A stretch of DNA of 64,000 bases from Streptomyces sp. NBC_00289 (GCF_041435115.1 NZ_CP108046.1:10230001-10294000); one strand, 5' to 3'. Counted from the first letter of the stretch, positions 16,285 through 25,798 are shown. Numbers and translations: made by a program. Notes: a model not told the origin generated them from the sequence alone.

Positions 16285-17601
16285 ATGCCCGCACACGCCC
16301 CCTCCACCAACACCGAGCTGCTTGAGGCGACACGGACCGTCATCGCCGGAGGCAGCAGCAGCAACATGCGCAACCTCGGCATCCAGGACCCCCTCGTCAT
16401 CGATCGGGCCCAGGGCGCGCGTATCTGGGACATCGAGGGCAACGAACTCATCGATGTGAATATGGGATATGGCCCTCACCTCTTCGGCTTTGCCGACCCC
16501 GACGTCGTCGAGCCGGTCGCCGAGCGGCTGCGGCTTGGAGCGATGACCGGAATCATCCACCGGCTCGATCACCAGGCGGGAGAACTCATCTCCGCGCTGA
16601 TCCCCTCGATCGAACAGGTCCGCTTCGCCAACTCCGGCACCGAGGCGATCACCTCCGCACTCCGCCTGGCCCGCTTCACCACCGGCCGGAACCTCATCGT
16701 GACCTTCGAGGGCCACTACCACGGCTGGAGCGAAACCGTCCTGCGCGACCCGATCACCACCGATTCCGAAGGAGAGCGGGACGGACTGCGCGGTGCTCCG
16801 GGAATGATCCCCGAGGCACTGCATCACACCGTCCAACTCCCCTGGAACGACGTCGATGCCCTCACCGCGGTCTTCACCGAACACGGGTCCGACATCGCCG
16901 CTGTGATCTGCGAGCCCATCTGCGCCAACGCGGGCCTGGTGCACCCGCTGCCCGGGTTCCTCGAGCGACTGGCGGACCTCACGGCCGAACACGGCGCGCT
17001 CCTGATCTTCGATGAGGTGATCACCGGGTTCCGTGTCTCACGGGGTGGGGCCCAGGAGCTGCTCGGTGTTCGCCCCGACCTCACGATCGTGTCCAAGGTC
17101 CTCGGGGGCGGATTCCCGGTGGCCGCCTTCGGCGGCAGCCGTCGCCTGATGCGGCCACTCGCCTCGAACCAGGCGTTCCACGGCGGCGTCTACAGTGGCA
17201 ATCACGCGGCCATGCAGGCCGTGGTCAGCATGCTGCAGAAGATCCAGGGACACGACTCCGCCTACGACGACCTCGAACGATCCTGCGCCTTCCTGGAGAA
17301 GAGTCTGCGCTCCGTCTTCGCAGAGGCAGGCTACGGCGTGCGGATCGCCCGAGCCGGATCGGTCATGTCCGTAGCCCTCCTGAACAGCCCTCAGCAAGGC
17401 CTGGAAGCCTACGACGCGGCGATGAACGCAATCGATTTCCCCACCCACCGGCGGTTCCAGCTTCACTGCCAGCGTCTGGGACTGTACTTCCACCCCAACC
17501 CCCTCGAGCCGTGGTTCCTCAGCACCGCGCACAGCGACGCGGACCTGGACCGGATCGTGGACGTCATCGTCCGGAGCCTGCGTGCCCTCTCCACCAGGTG
17601 A
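16285..17601 (+). CDS. Class III PLP aminotransferase, glutamate-1-semialdehyde aminomutase-like
   Basis: The 438-residue protein has the HemL-type layout: GGSSSNMR near the start, FANSGTEAITSALRLAR, the GHYHGW motif, DEVITGFR with the PLP-binding Asp, and the Schiff-base Lys at 271 in VSKVLGGGFP. The residues needed for PLP binding are all present. It is not in a haem gene context and is likely to be a specialised copy that moves or installs an amino group on a pathway intermediate. Such an amino group would be a natural target for nitrous-acid-derived N-N bond formation. Exact substrate unknown. It overlaps the following gene by 20 bases. Confidence 0.88.
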   Translation: MPAHAPSTNTELLEATRTVIAGGSSSNMRNLGIQDPLVIDRAQGARIWDIEGNELIDVNMGYGPHLFGFADPDVVEPVAERLRLGAMTGIIHRLDHQAGELISALIPSIEQVRFANSGTEAITSALRLARFTTGRNLIVTFEGHYHGWSETVLRDPITTDSEGERDGLRGAPGMIPEALHHTVQLPWNDVDALTAVFTEHGSDIAAVICEPICANAGLVHPLPGFLERLADLTAEHGALLIFDEVITGFRVSRGGAQELLGVRPDLTIVSKVLGGGFPVAAFGGSRRLMRPLASNQAFHGGVYSGNHAAMQAVVSMLQKIQGHDSAYDDLERSCAFLEKSLRSVFAEAGYGVRIARAGSVMSVALLNSPQQGLEAYDAAMNAIDFPTHRRFQLHCQRLGLYFHPNPLEPWFLSTAHSDADLDRIVDVIVRSLRALSTR

Positions 17602-18352
17602 CACCGCGGAGCCAAGCCCTGACGCGGGGACCCACTCAGCACGCTCGTCGGCACCAGTCAAACAGATCGTGGCTGGTGCCGACAGCCAGCAACAGCCATG
17701 CAGCGGCTGGCCGCCGCGCGGGGCTACGACAGGGCGGAGCCCTGCGCCGGACGTGGTGAGCGTAGTCGTCGCACCGGTGCGCGGCAACGAACGGGAAGCA
17801 GCCCGCGGACTGCTGCTGCGGGCAATCGCAAGATCCATGAACATCCCGGTCGCGGGCCTCCGGATCGATCACGCGCCAGGCGGGCAGCCGATCCTGCGGG
17901 GGAGTGAGCACGTCCATGTGAGCATCAGCCACGGACAGGGAGTGGTCGCGGTGGCGTTCAGCCGGACCTGTCCCGTCGGAGTCGATGTGGAGATGATCAG
18001 ACCCCTGCCCGCTCTGGCGCTGGCCCGCAGGTACTTCGACCGCCGCGAGGCGGAGTGGCTGCACGGACTGTCCGCGCATGAGCGACCCGCTGCGTTTCTC
18101 TGGCTCTGGAGCAGCAAGGAAGCCCTCGGCAAGGCAGAGGGGAACGGGCTGCGGGGCGGCGGGGTAGGCCGCCGCATCCCCACACCTGGGACCTGGCCAC
18201 CCCCTCTCGCCGGGCCGCAGCTGAGGGTCTTGCCCTGGGAGCCGACGCTGATGCTGGCGGATCCGCTGGTGACCCCGGGGCATGTCGTGGCCACCGCGGT
18301 ACGAGCGCAGGCCGGCTGCGGGATTCGCGTCCGCATGAAAGTCGCCGACTGA
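17582..18352 (+). CDS. 4'-phosphopantetheinyl transferase, Sfp type
   Basis: The protein has the two diagnostic motifs of Sfp-type transferases: GVDVEM (Mg-binding Asp and Glu) near residue 133 and WSSKEALGKAEG near residue 178, preceded by the VSISHGQGVVAVA strand. It moves phosphopantetheine from CoA onto the Ser of a carrier protein, here most likely the ACP at 6251-6514. The first 57 or so residues from the ATG are Pro/Ser-rich and not family-like. Translation may really begin at a GTG near 17753-17756 (VVSVVVAPVRG). The long upstream frame overlaps the aminotransferase gene by 20 bases. Confidence 0.88.
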   Translation: MPSPPGDTAEPSPDAGTHSARSSAPVKQIVAGADSQQQPCSGWPPRGATTGRSPAPDVVSVVVAPVRGNEREAARGLLLRAIARSMNIPVAGLRIDHAPGGQPILRGSEHVHVSISHGQGVVAVAFSRTCPVGVDVEMIRPLPALALARRYFDRREAEWLHGLSAHERPAAFLWLWSSKEALGKAEGNGLRGGGVGRRIPTPGTWPPPLAGPQLRVLPWEPTLMLADPLVTPGHVVATAVRAQAGCGIRVRMKVAD

Positions 18353-18528
18353 GGAGCAGTGTCAGCCACGGCATGGATGTCTGGGGATCTACTTGGCACG
18401 TCAGCTTCACAAATAGCTAGTTCACCGCGGGCGACCCTGTTCAAGGACTGATGGCGCTCCCCTGATCCGTCACACTCGACCAACCCTCATCCATTCATCT
18501 ATTTCACTCAGATTGAAGGTTCCTCATC

Positions 18529-19110
18529 ATGTCCAAGGTTCTCCTTGTCCTAGGTCACCCCGACCTGTCTCGGTCGAAGGCCAATGCGGCGCTCGTGGAC
18601 GCCGTCCGTGACTTGGCCCATGTCACCGTGCACGACCTCTACGCCGCCTACCCCGACTTCCAGATCGACGCCGATGCTGAGCGGACGCTCTTGGCCGAAC
18701 ACGAAGTGATCGTCTTCCAGCACCCGGTGTACTGGTACAACACCACTCCTTTGTTCAAGCAGTGGCAGGACAAGGTTTTCACTCTCGGCTGGGCCTTCAC
18801 CATGGACGGCTCTACCTCGCAGCTGGCGGGCAAAAAGGCTGTTGTCGCCGTCACCGCCGGCGTCCCTGCCGAGCGCTACACCCCCGAAGGCATGAACAGG
18901 GCCACTCTCGAGACTTTCCTCAGCAGCTGGGAAGCGACCCTGAGGCTGTGCCAGTTTGACATCCAGCCGATGGTCAAGCTGTACGGCACTGTCTTCGGCC
19001 TCTCCGATGAGGGCCTAGCCACCGCCGCGACGCGGTATAGGGAACTCCTAGCCTCTTTCGCTGCGGCGGATTCAACCGGTCAGCGCAAAGAGTCCTGTGA
19101 GATGGCGTAG
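18529..19110 (+). CDS. NAD(P)H-dependent flavodoxin-fold oxidoreductase (MdaB/KefF type)
   Basis: The 193-residue protein shows a flavodoxin-like fold: LVLGHPDLSRSKAN phosphate loop, FQHPVYWYNTTPLFKQWQDKV and a TAGVPAERYTPEG segment, as in KefF/MdaB/NQO1-like quinone reductases, a superfamily that includes azoreductases. It should bind FMN or FAD and reduce quinones or related acceptors with NAD(P)H. A 176-base gap separates it from the transferase gene, so it may have its own promoter. As the last gene on this strand before IS debris, it could tailor an aromatic or azo product, or serve as a protective reductase. Confidence 0.82.
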   Translation: MSKVLLVLGHPDLSRSKANAALVDAVRDLAHVTVHDLYAAYPDFQIDADAERTLLAEHEVIVFQHPVYWYNTTPLFKQWQDKVFTLGWAFTMDGSTSQLAGKKAVVAVTAGVPAERYTPEGMNRATLETFLSSWEATLRLCQFDIQPMVKLYGTVFGLSDEGLATAATRYRELLASFAAADSTGQRKESCEMA

Positions 19111-19133
19111 CCGCTGATCACAGGAGGAGCCGG

Positions 19134-19307
19134 ATGCAAGGCAGGCGTGGTCATCTCAGCCGGGAGCAGAAGCGGCTGGCGCTCAGATTGCACGCGCAGG
19201 GGTGGCGGCTGGTTGATATCGCCCGTGAGATCGGCTGCAGTGCGCCGATGGTTGGGATCATGACTCGTACCGGACGCCTGACGGCGGCCGTGGCAAGCTC
19301 CCCATAG
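19134..19307 (+). pseudogene. Transposase N-terminal HTH fragment (IS30-like)
   Basis: A 57-codon frame with a strong GGAGGAG ribosome-binding site encodes HLSREQKRLALRL followed by a helix-turn-helix (LVDIAREIGCSAPMVG), as at the N-terminus of IS30-type transposases. It stops after unrelated residues and has no catalytic domain. The family call rests only on the HTH and is uncertain. Confidence 0.45.
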
Positions 19308-19408
19308 GCGGCCATTTACCGCCCCACTGATGGCCACGGGTTTCCCCGCGTACGGCCAGTTTTCTCCCCGCTCGCCCCGAGTAGCCCCGCTCGGCGACGC
19401 TGGAGCGG

Positions 19409-19567
19409 GTGAAGAACAGCAGGGAGATCATGGAGATCCTTGAGGCATACGACCTCACAGGCAGTTACCGTGCCGCGGCCGAGCTGGCCGGGTGCGACCA
19501 CCACACGGTGGCCCACTATGTGAAGATGCGGGCCGTCGGTCAGCATGAACCGCGCTGGGTTTCGTAG
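19409..19567 (+). pseudogene. IS21 IstA N-terminal fragment
   Basis: The frame from the GTG at 19409 encodes EILEAYDLTGSYRAAAEL and CDHHTVAHYV, which match the N-terminal HTH of IstA transposases of IS21-family elements. It ends at a stop after about 50 codons, next to an IS3 remnant on the other strand. No istB is present. Confidence 0.65.
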
Positions 19568-19572
19568 AGACT

Positions 19573-19885
19573 TCAGTTCTTGGCTGGGTCCCCGGTCGTG
19601 GGGTGGTGTTCAGCGTAGTAGTTGTCCTCGTGCTCGGCGGGTGGGATATCTCCGATCTTGGTGTGGAGGCGGCGGTTGTTGTACCAGTCGACCCACTCAG
19701 CGGTCGCGAACTCGACGTCCGTGAGGGTCCGCCACGGACCGGCCCGCTCGATGAGCTCGGTCTTGTAGAGGCCGATCATGGACTCCATCAGGGCGTTGTC
19801 ATACACATCACCGACGGTGCCGATGGACGCGTCCAGACCTGCTGCCATCAGGTGGGCGGTGAAGGTGAACGCCGTGTATTGGGCG
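19573..19885 (-). pseudogene. IS3-family transposase (OrfB) C-terminal fragment
   Basis: The minus-strand frame encodes the end of an rve integrase domain: SIGTVGDVYDNALMES (with the catalytic Glu region), IGLYKTELI, and WVDWYNNRRLH. The N-terminal half is missing. It differs in subgroup from the IS3 genes that follow on the plus strand, so it is the remnant of a separate element. Confidence 0.82.
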
Positions 19886-19963
19886 AGTTCAACGCACGGG
19901 CCTTGACCCTTGATCTTGGACACACGAGACACTGGATCCTGAGGATCTGAGAACGGACATCTC

Positions 19964-20269
19964 GTGGTCATGAAGAACTATCCGCCGCAGTTCAAGGCGG
20001 ACGCCGTCGCGCTGTACCAGTCGCGGCCCGAGGCGACGATCCGGCAGGTCGCTGCCGATCTGGGGATCAATCCCGAGACGCTGCGCAACTGGGTCCGGGC
20101 AGCCGGTGCGAGCCGGCCGCGGGGACGACGGGCAGAGGCGCCGACCGAGCCGCCGACCCCGTTGGAGGCGGAGAACGCTGCTCTGCGCAAGAAGGTCCGC
20201 GAGCTGGAGGAGGAACGCGAGATCCTGCGCAAGGCGGCGAAGTATTTCGCCGGGGAGACGCGCTGGTGA
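19964..20269 (+). CDS. IS3-family OrfA (HTH protein)
   Basis: The 101-residue protein has an HTH (TIRQVAADLGINPETLRNWVR) and a C-terminal leucine-zipper-like coiled coil (ENAALRKKVRELEEEREILRKAAKYF) ending in FAGETRW, as usual for IS3 OrfA. It may start at the second ATG, 19970. It overlaps orfB by four bases. In intact IS3 elements a frameshift fuses OrfA to OrfB, but the downstream orfB is truncated here, so the element is dead. Confidence 0.85.
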   Translation: MVMKNYPPQFKADAVALYQSRPEATIRQVAADLGINPETLRNWVRAAGASRPRGRRAEAPTEPPTPLEAENAALRKKVRELEEEREILRKAAKYFAGETRW

Positions 20270-20705
20270 ACCGCTTCCAGTTCGTTGCCGACCACCACCG
20301 CCGCTACGGCGTGAAGCGGCTGTGCACCATCCTGGGCATCGCCCGCTCCAGCTTCTACTACTGGCGTGCGACGGCCGCGGACCGGGCCGCCCGGCAGATG
20401 GCCGACGCCCGACTCGCCGCCCGGATACGGGCCGTGCACCGCGACTCGGACGGCACCTACGGCGTCCCGCGGATCACCGCCGAACTCCGCGAGACGGGCG
20501 AGCGCATCAACCACAAGCGAATCGCGCGCGTGATGCGGAGCATCGGCCTGGCAGGCGTGCGCTTGCGCCGCAGGCACCGCACCACTGTTACGGATCCGGC
20601 CGCGGCGAAGGCCCCGGACCTGATCGGCCGCGACTTCACCGCGACCGATCCGAACACCAAGTACGTCGGCGACATCACGTATCTCCCGCTGGACGGCGGG
20701 AAGTT
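20266..20705 (+). pseudogene. IS3-family OrfB, truncated in the integrase domain
   Basis: The frame starts MNRFQFVADHHRRYGVKRLC, continues through HTH_21 (YGVPRITAELRETG) and reaches YVGDITYLPLDGGKF, the strand carrying the first catalytic Asp. It then passes at about 20705 into the antisense of an ISAs1 gene. Two of the three catalytic acids are missing. The breakpoint marks fusion of two decayed elements. Confidence 0.85.
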
Positions 20706-21420
20706 TCCGGGTCAAGGCCCGAGCTTCTTCTGGTTGTCTTTGACGATCACGATGTAGTGGGCTTCGTGGCCGAGGAGGTAGTCGGCGTGCTCGCGTTGGT
20801 GTGCATGGCGTCGCTGGTGACGACCACCCCGGCCAGGTCTGTGATGGTCTCCAGCAACGGCTGGAAGCAGGTGATCTCGTTCGTCTTCTCAGCGACGTCC
20901 AGCTGGGTCAGGACCAGGCCGGTGGTGTGGTCCAGGGCTGCGAGCAGGTGGATCCTGTGGCCGTTGGCCCTGGCCGCTCCGCGAAGGCTTTTGCCGTCGA
21001 CCGCCAAGCCGCTCGGCCGGCCCTGGGTTTGGTTGCGGCGGTCGGACAGCCAGCGGCCGACCGCCGGGTCCAATGCGTCGCCGTCGATCCGGGCCAGCAG
21101 TCGTCGGACTGTCGTTTCCGCAGGCAGGGCCCGTTTGGGGAGAAGGGGTCGAGTCGCACGCCGACGTGTTCCAGCACGTGGGGCGGAGCGTCGGTGATCC
21201 ATTCGCCGACCGCCAGCAGCGACGTCGCCCCCGCCAGTACCGCGCAGGCGGCCAGGGCAAGGACGCCGACCAGACAGTGGCGCACTCCACGGGGATCACG
21301 CGGATCGGGCACCTGGGCGAGGCGGCCCAGCAGTCCGGGCACTTCTTCCGGCGCGAGTCCTGGATGCTCGCGGAGTTGGTCAAGGGCAGGCGGGATCAGC
21401 GATGATGCTTCGGCAGGCAC
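20705..21420 (-). pseudogene. ISAs1-family transposase, frameshifted N-terminal part
   Basis: The N-terminal frame (to about 21140) encodes [20 protein letters not shown] and [17 protein letters not shown] neighbouring frame continues with [35 protein letters not shown] and [11 protein letters not shown] further indel near 20790 is needed to read on to the [15 protein letters not shown] sequence. It therefore has at least two frameshifts and lacks the C-terminus. Confidence 0.82.
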
Positions 21421-21546
21421 GGTCTTCCAGGCAGGTCACGGGGCGTCGAGAACTCCATGATCTTGGAAGCCGTGCCTGTTCCGCTCTCCCTGACCGATCA
21501 ACCAGGCGAACCGTCATGAACCAGACACCCGACGACTACACCGAAG

Positions 21547-23293
21547 CCCTGGGAGCTGCCGAACAATAACTCCTCGGTATTCATGGGCTGGATGCGGTGG
21601 TGTCGGAGGGGACGAAGGCAGAACTGGTGGATGTGTTCGGGCTGTTGCTGCCACATCTCGATGAGCGGCAGCAGCGTCTGACGCTGGGTGCGGCGGCGGC
21701 CCGTGTTCTGGGCCATGGAGGGATTCGCAGGGTGGCCCAGGCGGCCGGGGTGGCTGAGTCCACGGTGTCGCGCGGGAAGCGGGAGCTGGAGGACAAGGAG
21801 GAGTCTGCGGGTCGGGTCCGGGCGCCGGGCGCGGGGCGGAGGTCCTTGCGGGAGGTGGATCCGGGGCTGGTGCCCGCGTTGCTGGCGCTGGTCGAGCCGG
21901 ACCAGCGGGGCGACCCGGAATCTCCGCTGCTGTGGACGGTGAAGTCCACCCGGAATCTGGCGGCCGAGCTGACTCGGCAGGGGCGCCGGGTCGGCTCGGA
22001 CACGGTGGGCCTCACTGCTGAAGGCGGAGGGGTTCTCCCTGCAGGGCACCTCGAGGACCACCGGGGGAGCCCGGCACCCGGACAGGACGCCCAGTTCCGT
22101 TACATCAACGATCAGGTCACGGCATACCTCGCCGACGGGCAGCCGGTCATCAGCGTGGACGCCAAGAAGAAGGAGACGCTGGGCAGCTACGCGGTCATCG
22201 GACGCGAATGGCACCGCGCCGGGCAGCCGGTGCAGGTCCGCGCGCATGATTTTCCCGAGAAGGGCGCCCAGAAGGCGGTGCCCTACGGAATCTACGACAT
22301 CGGCGCGGACGCCGGCTGGGTGTCGGTGGGCTGCGACGGGGACACCTCCGCCTTCGCCGTGGCCACCTTGCGCCGCTGGTGGAACGGTGAGGGGCGACGC
22401 CGCTACCCGCACGCTTCCCGCCTGTTGGTCACCGCCGACGCCGGAGGCTCCAACGGCTACCGTGTGCGCGCCTGGAAGAAGGAACTCGCGGACTTCGCCT
22501 ATGAGACGGGCGTTGATGTGACGGTCTGTCACTTTCTGCCGGGAACTTCGAAGTGGAACAAAATAGAGCACCGGCTGTTCTCGCAGATCAGCATCAACTG
22601 GCGCGGCAGGCCCCTGACCAGCCACGAAGTCGTCGTCAGCACCATCGGAGCGACCACCACACGCAACGGACTGTCGTCCACGCCGACTTCGACCCTGGCA
22701 CTTACCCCACCGGGGGCACCGTCCCTGACAGTGTCATGGACCGCCTGCCCCTCACGCCGCACGACTGGCACGGCACGTGGAACTACACCCTGCGCCCCGA
22801 ACCCCTCGCCCCTGAACCACCCCCGCCCGGTGCCGAGTTCGGGCGTTTCCCGGCCGGTGACAAGCTGCCTGCCTGGCTGCGGCACCCCAGCCTCACCGGA
22901 CTCGAGCCCGCCGCCTTCGACGAGCTCACCGCCCGCTACCAAGCTGGTGCACCGAGCACCCGCCGATCTTTCTGCCCGGAAAGCGCCCCGCCGGCGGCCC
23001 CGGCGCCGGCGGCAGACGGCTCTCCGTCGCCGACCAGCTGATCGTCTTCCTCCTCAAGAAGCGCTGGTCCATGGACCAGGCACCGCTCGCCGAGGCAACC
23101 GGCCTGCCCAAGAGCAGGATCGGCGCGACCCTCCGGGAGACCACCCCCGTTCTCGCCGCGCTCGGGCACACCGTCTCGACCGGCGCCCTCACCATGACCA
23201 CGGCCCAACAGCTCGCCGAGATCGCCGGGCACGACCTCACACCCCCGTGATCCTCACCAAGATCGAGGAGTTATTGTGTGGCAGCTCCCAGGG
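21547..23293 (+). mobile_element. ISAzo13-family element with decayed transposase gene
   Basis: Ends are marked by an inverted repeat of about 30 bases: CCCTGGGAGCTGCC followed by GAACAATAACTCCTCG at 21547-21576, and its near-complement at 23264-23293. The transposase starts around 21597 (KAELVDVFGLLLPHLDERQQ), with an HTH, then DAKKKETLG, TADAGGSNGYR and FLPGTSKWNKIEHRLFS, the ISAzo13 catalytic blocks. Frameshifts near 22010, 22650 and 22960 break the frame, so the gene is inactive. The C-terminal extension (DQLIVFLLKKRWSMDQAPLAEATG) can still be read. A 17-codon scrap of another gene begins at 21516 and runs into the left end. Confidence 0.78.
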
Positions 23294-23389
23294 GCAGTAA
23301 CCCGAGTTGAGCACTCGATACTCAGTGTCAAGGCACCGGTTCTAGCGTCCTGTAGAGATAGACCTACTGACCTTGAATGCGTGATGTCG

Positions 23390-24453
23390 TCATGGTGGCT
23401 GGCGCCGGAGGCCGGTGCCGGTGAGGCAGCCGTCGAGGACGTCGTGGCGGTACTGGAGCTGGCGTAGGCCGCGTCGGACGGCAGTGATCAGGTCGTCGGG
23501 GTTGGCGAAGGCGCGGTTGGCTGTGGTCGTGCGTCGCAGGACGGACCAGATGCCCTCGACCGGGTTGAGGTCGGGTGCGTAGGGCGGGAGTTGGAAGACC
23601 GTGAGCCAGTCGCGGTCGGCGATGTAGCGGCGCATGCCGGCGGTGAGGTGGGTGTTGAGGTTGTCCCAGACCAGCACGATCGGGCCGCCAAGCTGCTGGT
23701 GGGCGGTCTGGATCAGGTCGCGGTAGTCCTTCCAGGAGAAGCTTTTGCGCCCATCGGGCCGGGCGTCTGGGCAGGGCCGGTAGATCAGCCGCGAGGGTTC
23801 GCCGGTCTTGTAGCAGGCCACGGCGGCCACCGATAAGCGGCGGCGGGAGCGGCCCCGGACGCGGACCACAGGGGTGTGGCCGCGGTGGGACCAGGTGCGG
23901 ATGATCGGCGGCGTCATCGAGAATCCGGCTTCGTCCTCGAAGACGAGCCAGGCGTCGAGCGCCGCCACGGTCCTTCCACCTGGGGCCAGGTCTCCTTCAC
24001 CCAGCCGGCCACCACGTTCTCGTCCCGCTCGATCGCCCGCCGGGCGGGAACCTGGCAGCTCCAACCGTGCCGCTTGAGCAGGGCGGCGACCCCTTGCACG
24101 GTGTAGCTCTTGTGGAAGCGGCGCCCGATCAGCGTCCTGATCCGCGACAGGGTCCAGGTCTGGTCCGGCCACCCGTGTGCCACCGGCCCCTTGGCCAGCT
24201 CACGCTCCAGCACGGCGAACAGTTCGTCATTGAGAAGCGGCAGCGATGCCGGGCCCCTGGAGGCCAGGGCCCGGGGCCCGTTCTGCGACCAGGCTCTGCG
24301 CCACCGCTGTACCGACCGGACGCTGACCCGCAGGTCGTGAGCGATGACCGGGTTCTCGTCGCCCTGCCTGAACCGCTCGGCCGCCTCCATCCTCAACTTC
24401 TCGCGGAAGGCCCGCCGTTCGTCGGTCAGTCCGCCCCCTTGCGCATACCTCAT
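23390..24453 (-). CDS. IS630-family transposase in two overlapping frames (element 23365-24519)
   Basis: The N-terminal frame (23914-24453, 179 residues) holds two HTH motifs. The C-terminal frame carries LVFEDEAGFSMTPP, VLVWDNLNTH and YAPDLNPVEGIWS, the three DDE blocks of IS630 transposases. The second frame lies -1 relative to the first and they overlap around 23950-23980, where fusion would join WPQVEGPWRR to AWLVFEDE. Two other IS630 copies in this window have the same -1 relation, which suggests programmed frameshifting rather than damage. The element is bounded by inverted repeats starting CTGACCTT next to TA dinucleotides (23365-23366 and 24518-24519), as expected for IS630 target duplication. 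Confidence 0.8.
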
Positions 24454-24568
24454 GCGGTCGGCATACCGCAGGGATCAAGAGGCGTCAGCCGCTACGACAC
24501 CACCCTTTGAAGGTCAGTAACTCTATCGTTGAGCTTCGGCAGAAACTGAACTCTACCTGAGGAATTTC

Positions 24569-25798
24569 GTGAAAAAGGCTGTCACAGCTTGGATAGCGAC
24601 TGCAGGGGTAGCCCTATTGGCGTCCGTTGCATTCCCCGCCTATCATTCGATGAGCGAGCATTCGGATCGCTCATCTGAGTTCTCCGGCCGAATTGGGCCC
24701 GCCGGTGCCGGACTGGCCATCTCAATAGAAGACGAAAAGGCGGTCGCCTATTTCTGCGACGGAAAGAAAGAGGAATCTTGGCTCAAGGGGTCAGTTGCGC
24801 CGAGCGGAGAGATCACCCTAAAGGGAATAGATGGCAGCCACTTGACTGCGAAGAAGTCTCAGGGCCACACCGTCGGAAAACTCGAGTTGAATGGCAGAAA
24901 AGCCCAATCTTTTGATCTGGCGGCATCGAAAGCTTCGGACATCATGTTCCGTGCGGCCAGCCGGTCAGATGCCCGAACTATCAGTGTCGGGTGGTTGATC
25001 CTGAACGATGGCACTCAACTCGGTGTTTTGGATCGCGCTGGAAGAAGAAGTCCTGCGCCAGCCCTTCCCCCTGCCCGTAGGCAAATAGCAGTAGAAGGCA
25101 CAGAACTGCATATCGAAAGAGTTACCCCGCGCCGCCCACCGAGCCCTCCTAAAACTGCGGCTCCTGCACCCTCCCGCGGTGGGAGCACATCCACCACGAG
25201 CCCTCCTAAAACTGCGGCTCCTGCACCCTCCCGCGGTGGGAGCACATCCACCACGAGCCCTCCTAAAACTGCGGCTCCTGCACCCTCCCGCGGTGGGAGC
25301 ACATCCACCACGAGCCCTCCTAAAACTGCGGCTCCTGCACCCTCCCGCGGTGGGAGCACATCCACCACGAGCCCTCCTAAAACTGCGGCTCCTGCACCCT
25401 CCCGCGGTGGGAGCACATCCACCACGAGCCCTCCTAAAACTGCGGCTCCTGCACCCTCCCGCGGTGGGAGCACATCCACCACGAGCCCTCCTAAAACTGC
25501 GGCTCCTGCACCCTCCCGCGGTGGGAGCACATCCACCACGAGCCCTCCTAAAACTGCGGCTCCTGCACCCTCCCGCGGTGGGAGCACATCCACCACGAGC
25601 CCTCCTAAAACTGCGGCTCCTGCACCCTCCCGCGGCGGGAGCACATCCACCACGAGCCCTCCTAAAACTGCGGCTCCTGCACCCTCCCGCGGTGGGAGCA
25701 CATCCACCACGAGCCCTCCTAAAACTGCGGCTCCTGCACCCTCCCGCGGCGGGAGCACATCCACCACGGAGTTTTTTCAACGAATCTCATTTCCATGA
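24569..25798 (+). CDS. Secreted protein with eleven 19-residue Pro/Ser/Thr repeats, truncated by an IS
   Basis: A TGAGGA ribosome-binding site precedes the GTG start. The first 25 residues are a signal peptide (MKKAV, then a hydrophobic stretch to about residue 26). Residues 45-150 form a small beta-rich domain (AGLAISIEDEKAVAYFCDGKK) like other uncharacterised secreted actinobacterial proteins. Residues 190-400 are eleven copies of a 19-residue unit (SPPKTAAPAPSRGGSTSTT), probably an extended, possibly glycosylated stalk. The final residues, FFQRISFP, are non-repetitive, and the stop codon is completed by the first base of an IS5-type element, so the original C-terminus, perhaps a cell-wall anchor, is lost. 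Upstream codons are less GC-rich than the neighbours. Confidence 0.72.
   Translation: MKKAVTAWIATAGVALLASVAFPAYHSMSEHSDRSSEFSGRIGPAGAGLAISIEDEKAVAYFCDGKKEESWLKGSVAPSGEITLKGIDGSHLTAKKSQGHTVGKLELNGRKAQSFDLAASKASDIMFRAASRSDARTISVGWLILNDGTQLGVLDRAGRRSPAPALPPARRQIAVEGTELHIERVTPRRPPSPPKTAAPAPSRGGSTSTTSPPKTAAPAPSRGGSTSTTSPPKTAAPAPSRGGSTSTTSPPKTAAPAPSRGGSTSTTSPPKTAAPAPSRGGSTSTTSPPKTAAPAPSRGGSTSTTSPPKTAAPAPSRGGSTSTTSPPKTAAPAPSRGGSTSTTSPPKTAAPAPSRGGSTSTTSPPKTAAPAPSRGGSTSTTSPPKTAAPAPSRGGSTSTTEFFQRISFP
25142..25768 (+). repeat. Eleven tandem 57-bp repeats (coding)
   Basis: The unit starts AGCCCTCCTAAAACTGCGG and is repeated 11 times without gaps. Copies differ almost only by a T/C change in GCGGTGGG versus GCGGCGGG, found in copies 9 and 11. 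Such uniformity means recent expansion by slippage or recombination. The unit length is a multiple of three, so copy-number change keeps the frame. There are no spacers, so this is not a CRISPR array. Confidence 0.97.

Noticed and set aside
25142..25768. The repeat array as a CRISPR
   Set aside because: Repeats are directly adjacent with no spacers and are in frame with a gene. No cas genes are present.
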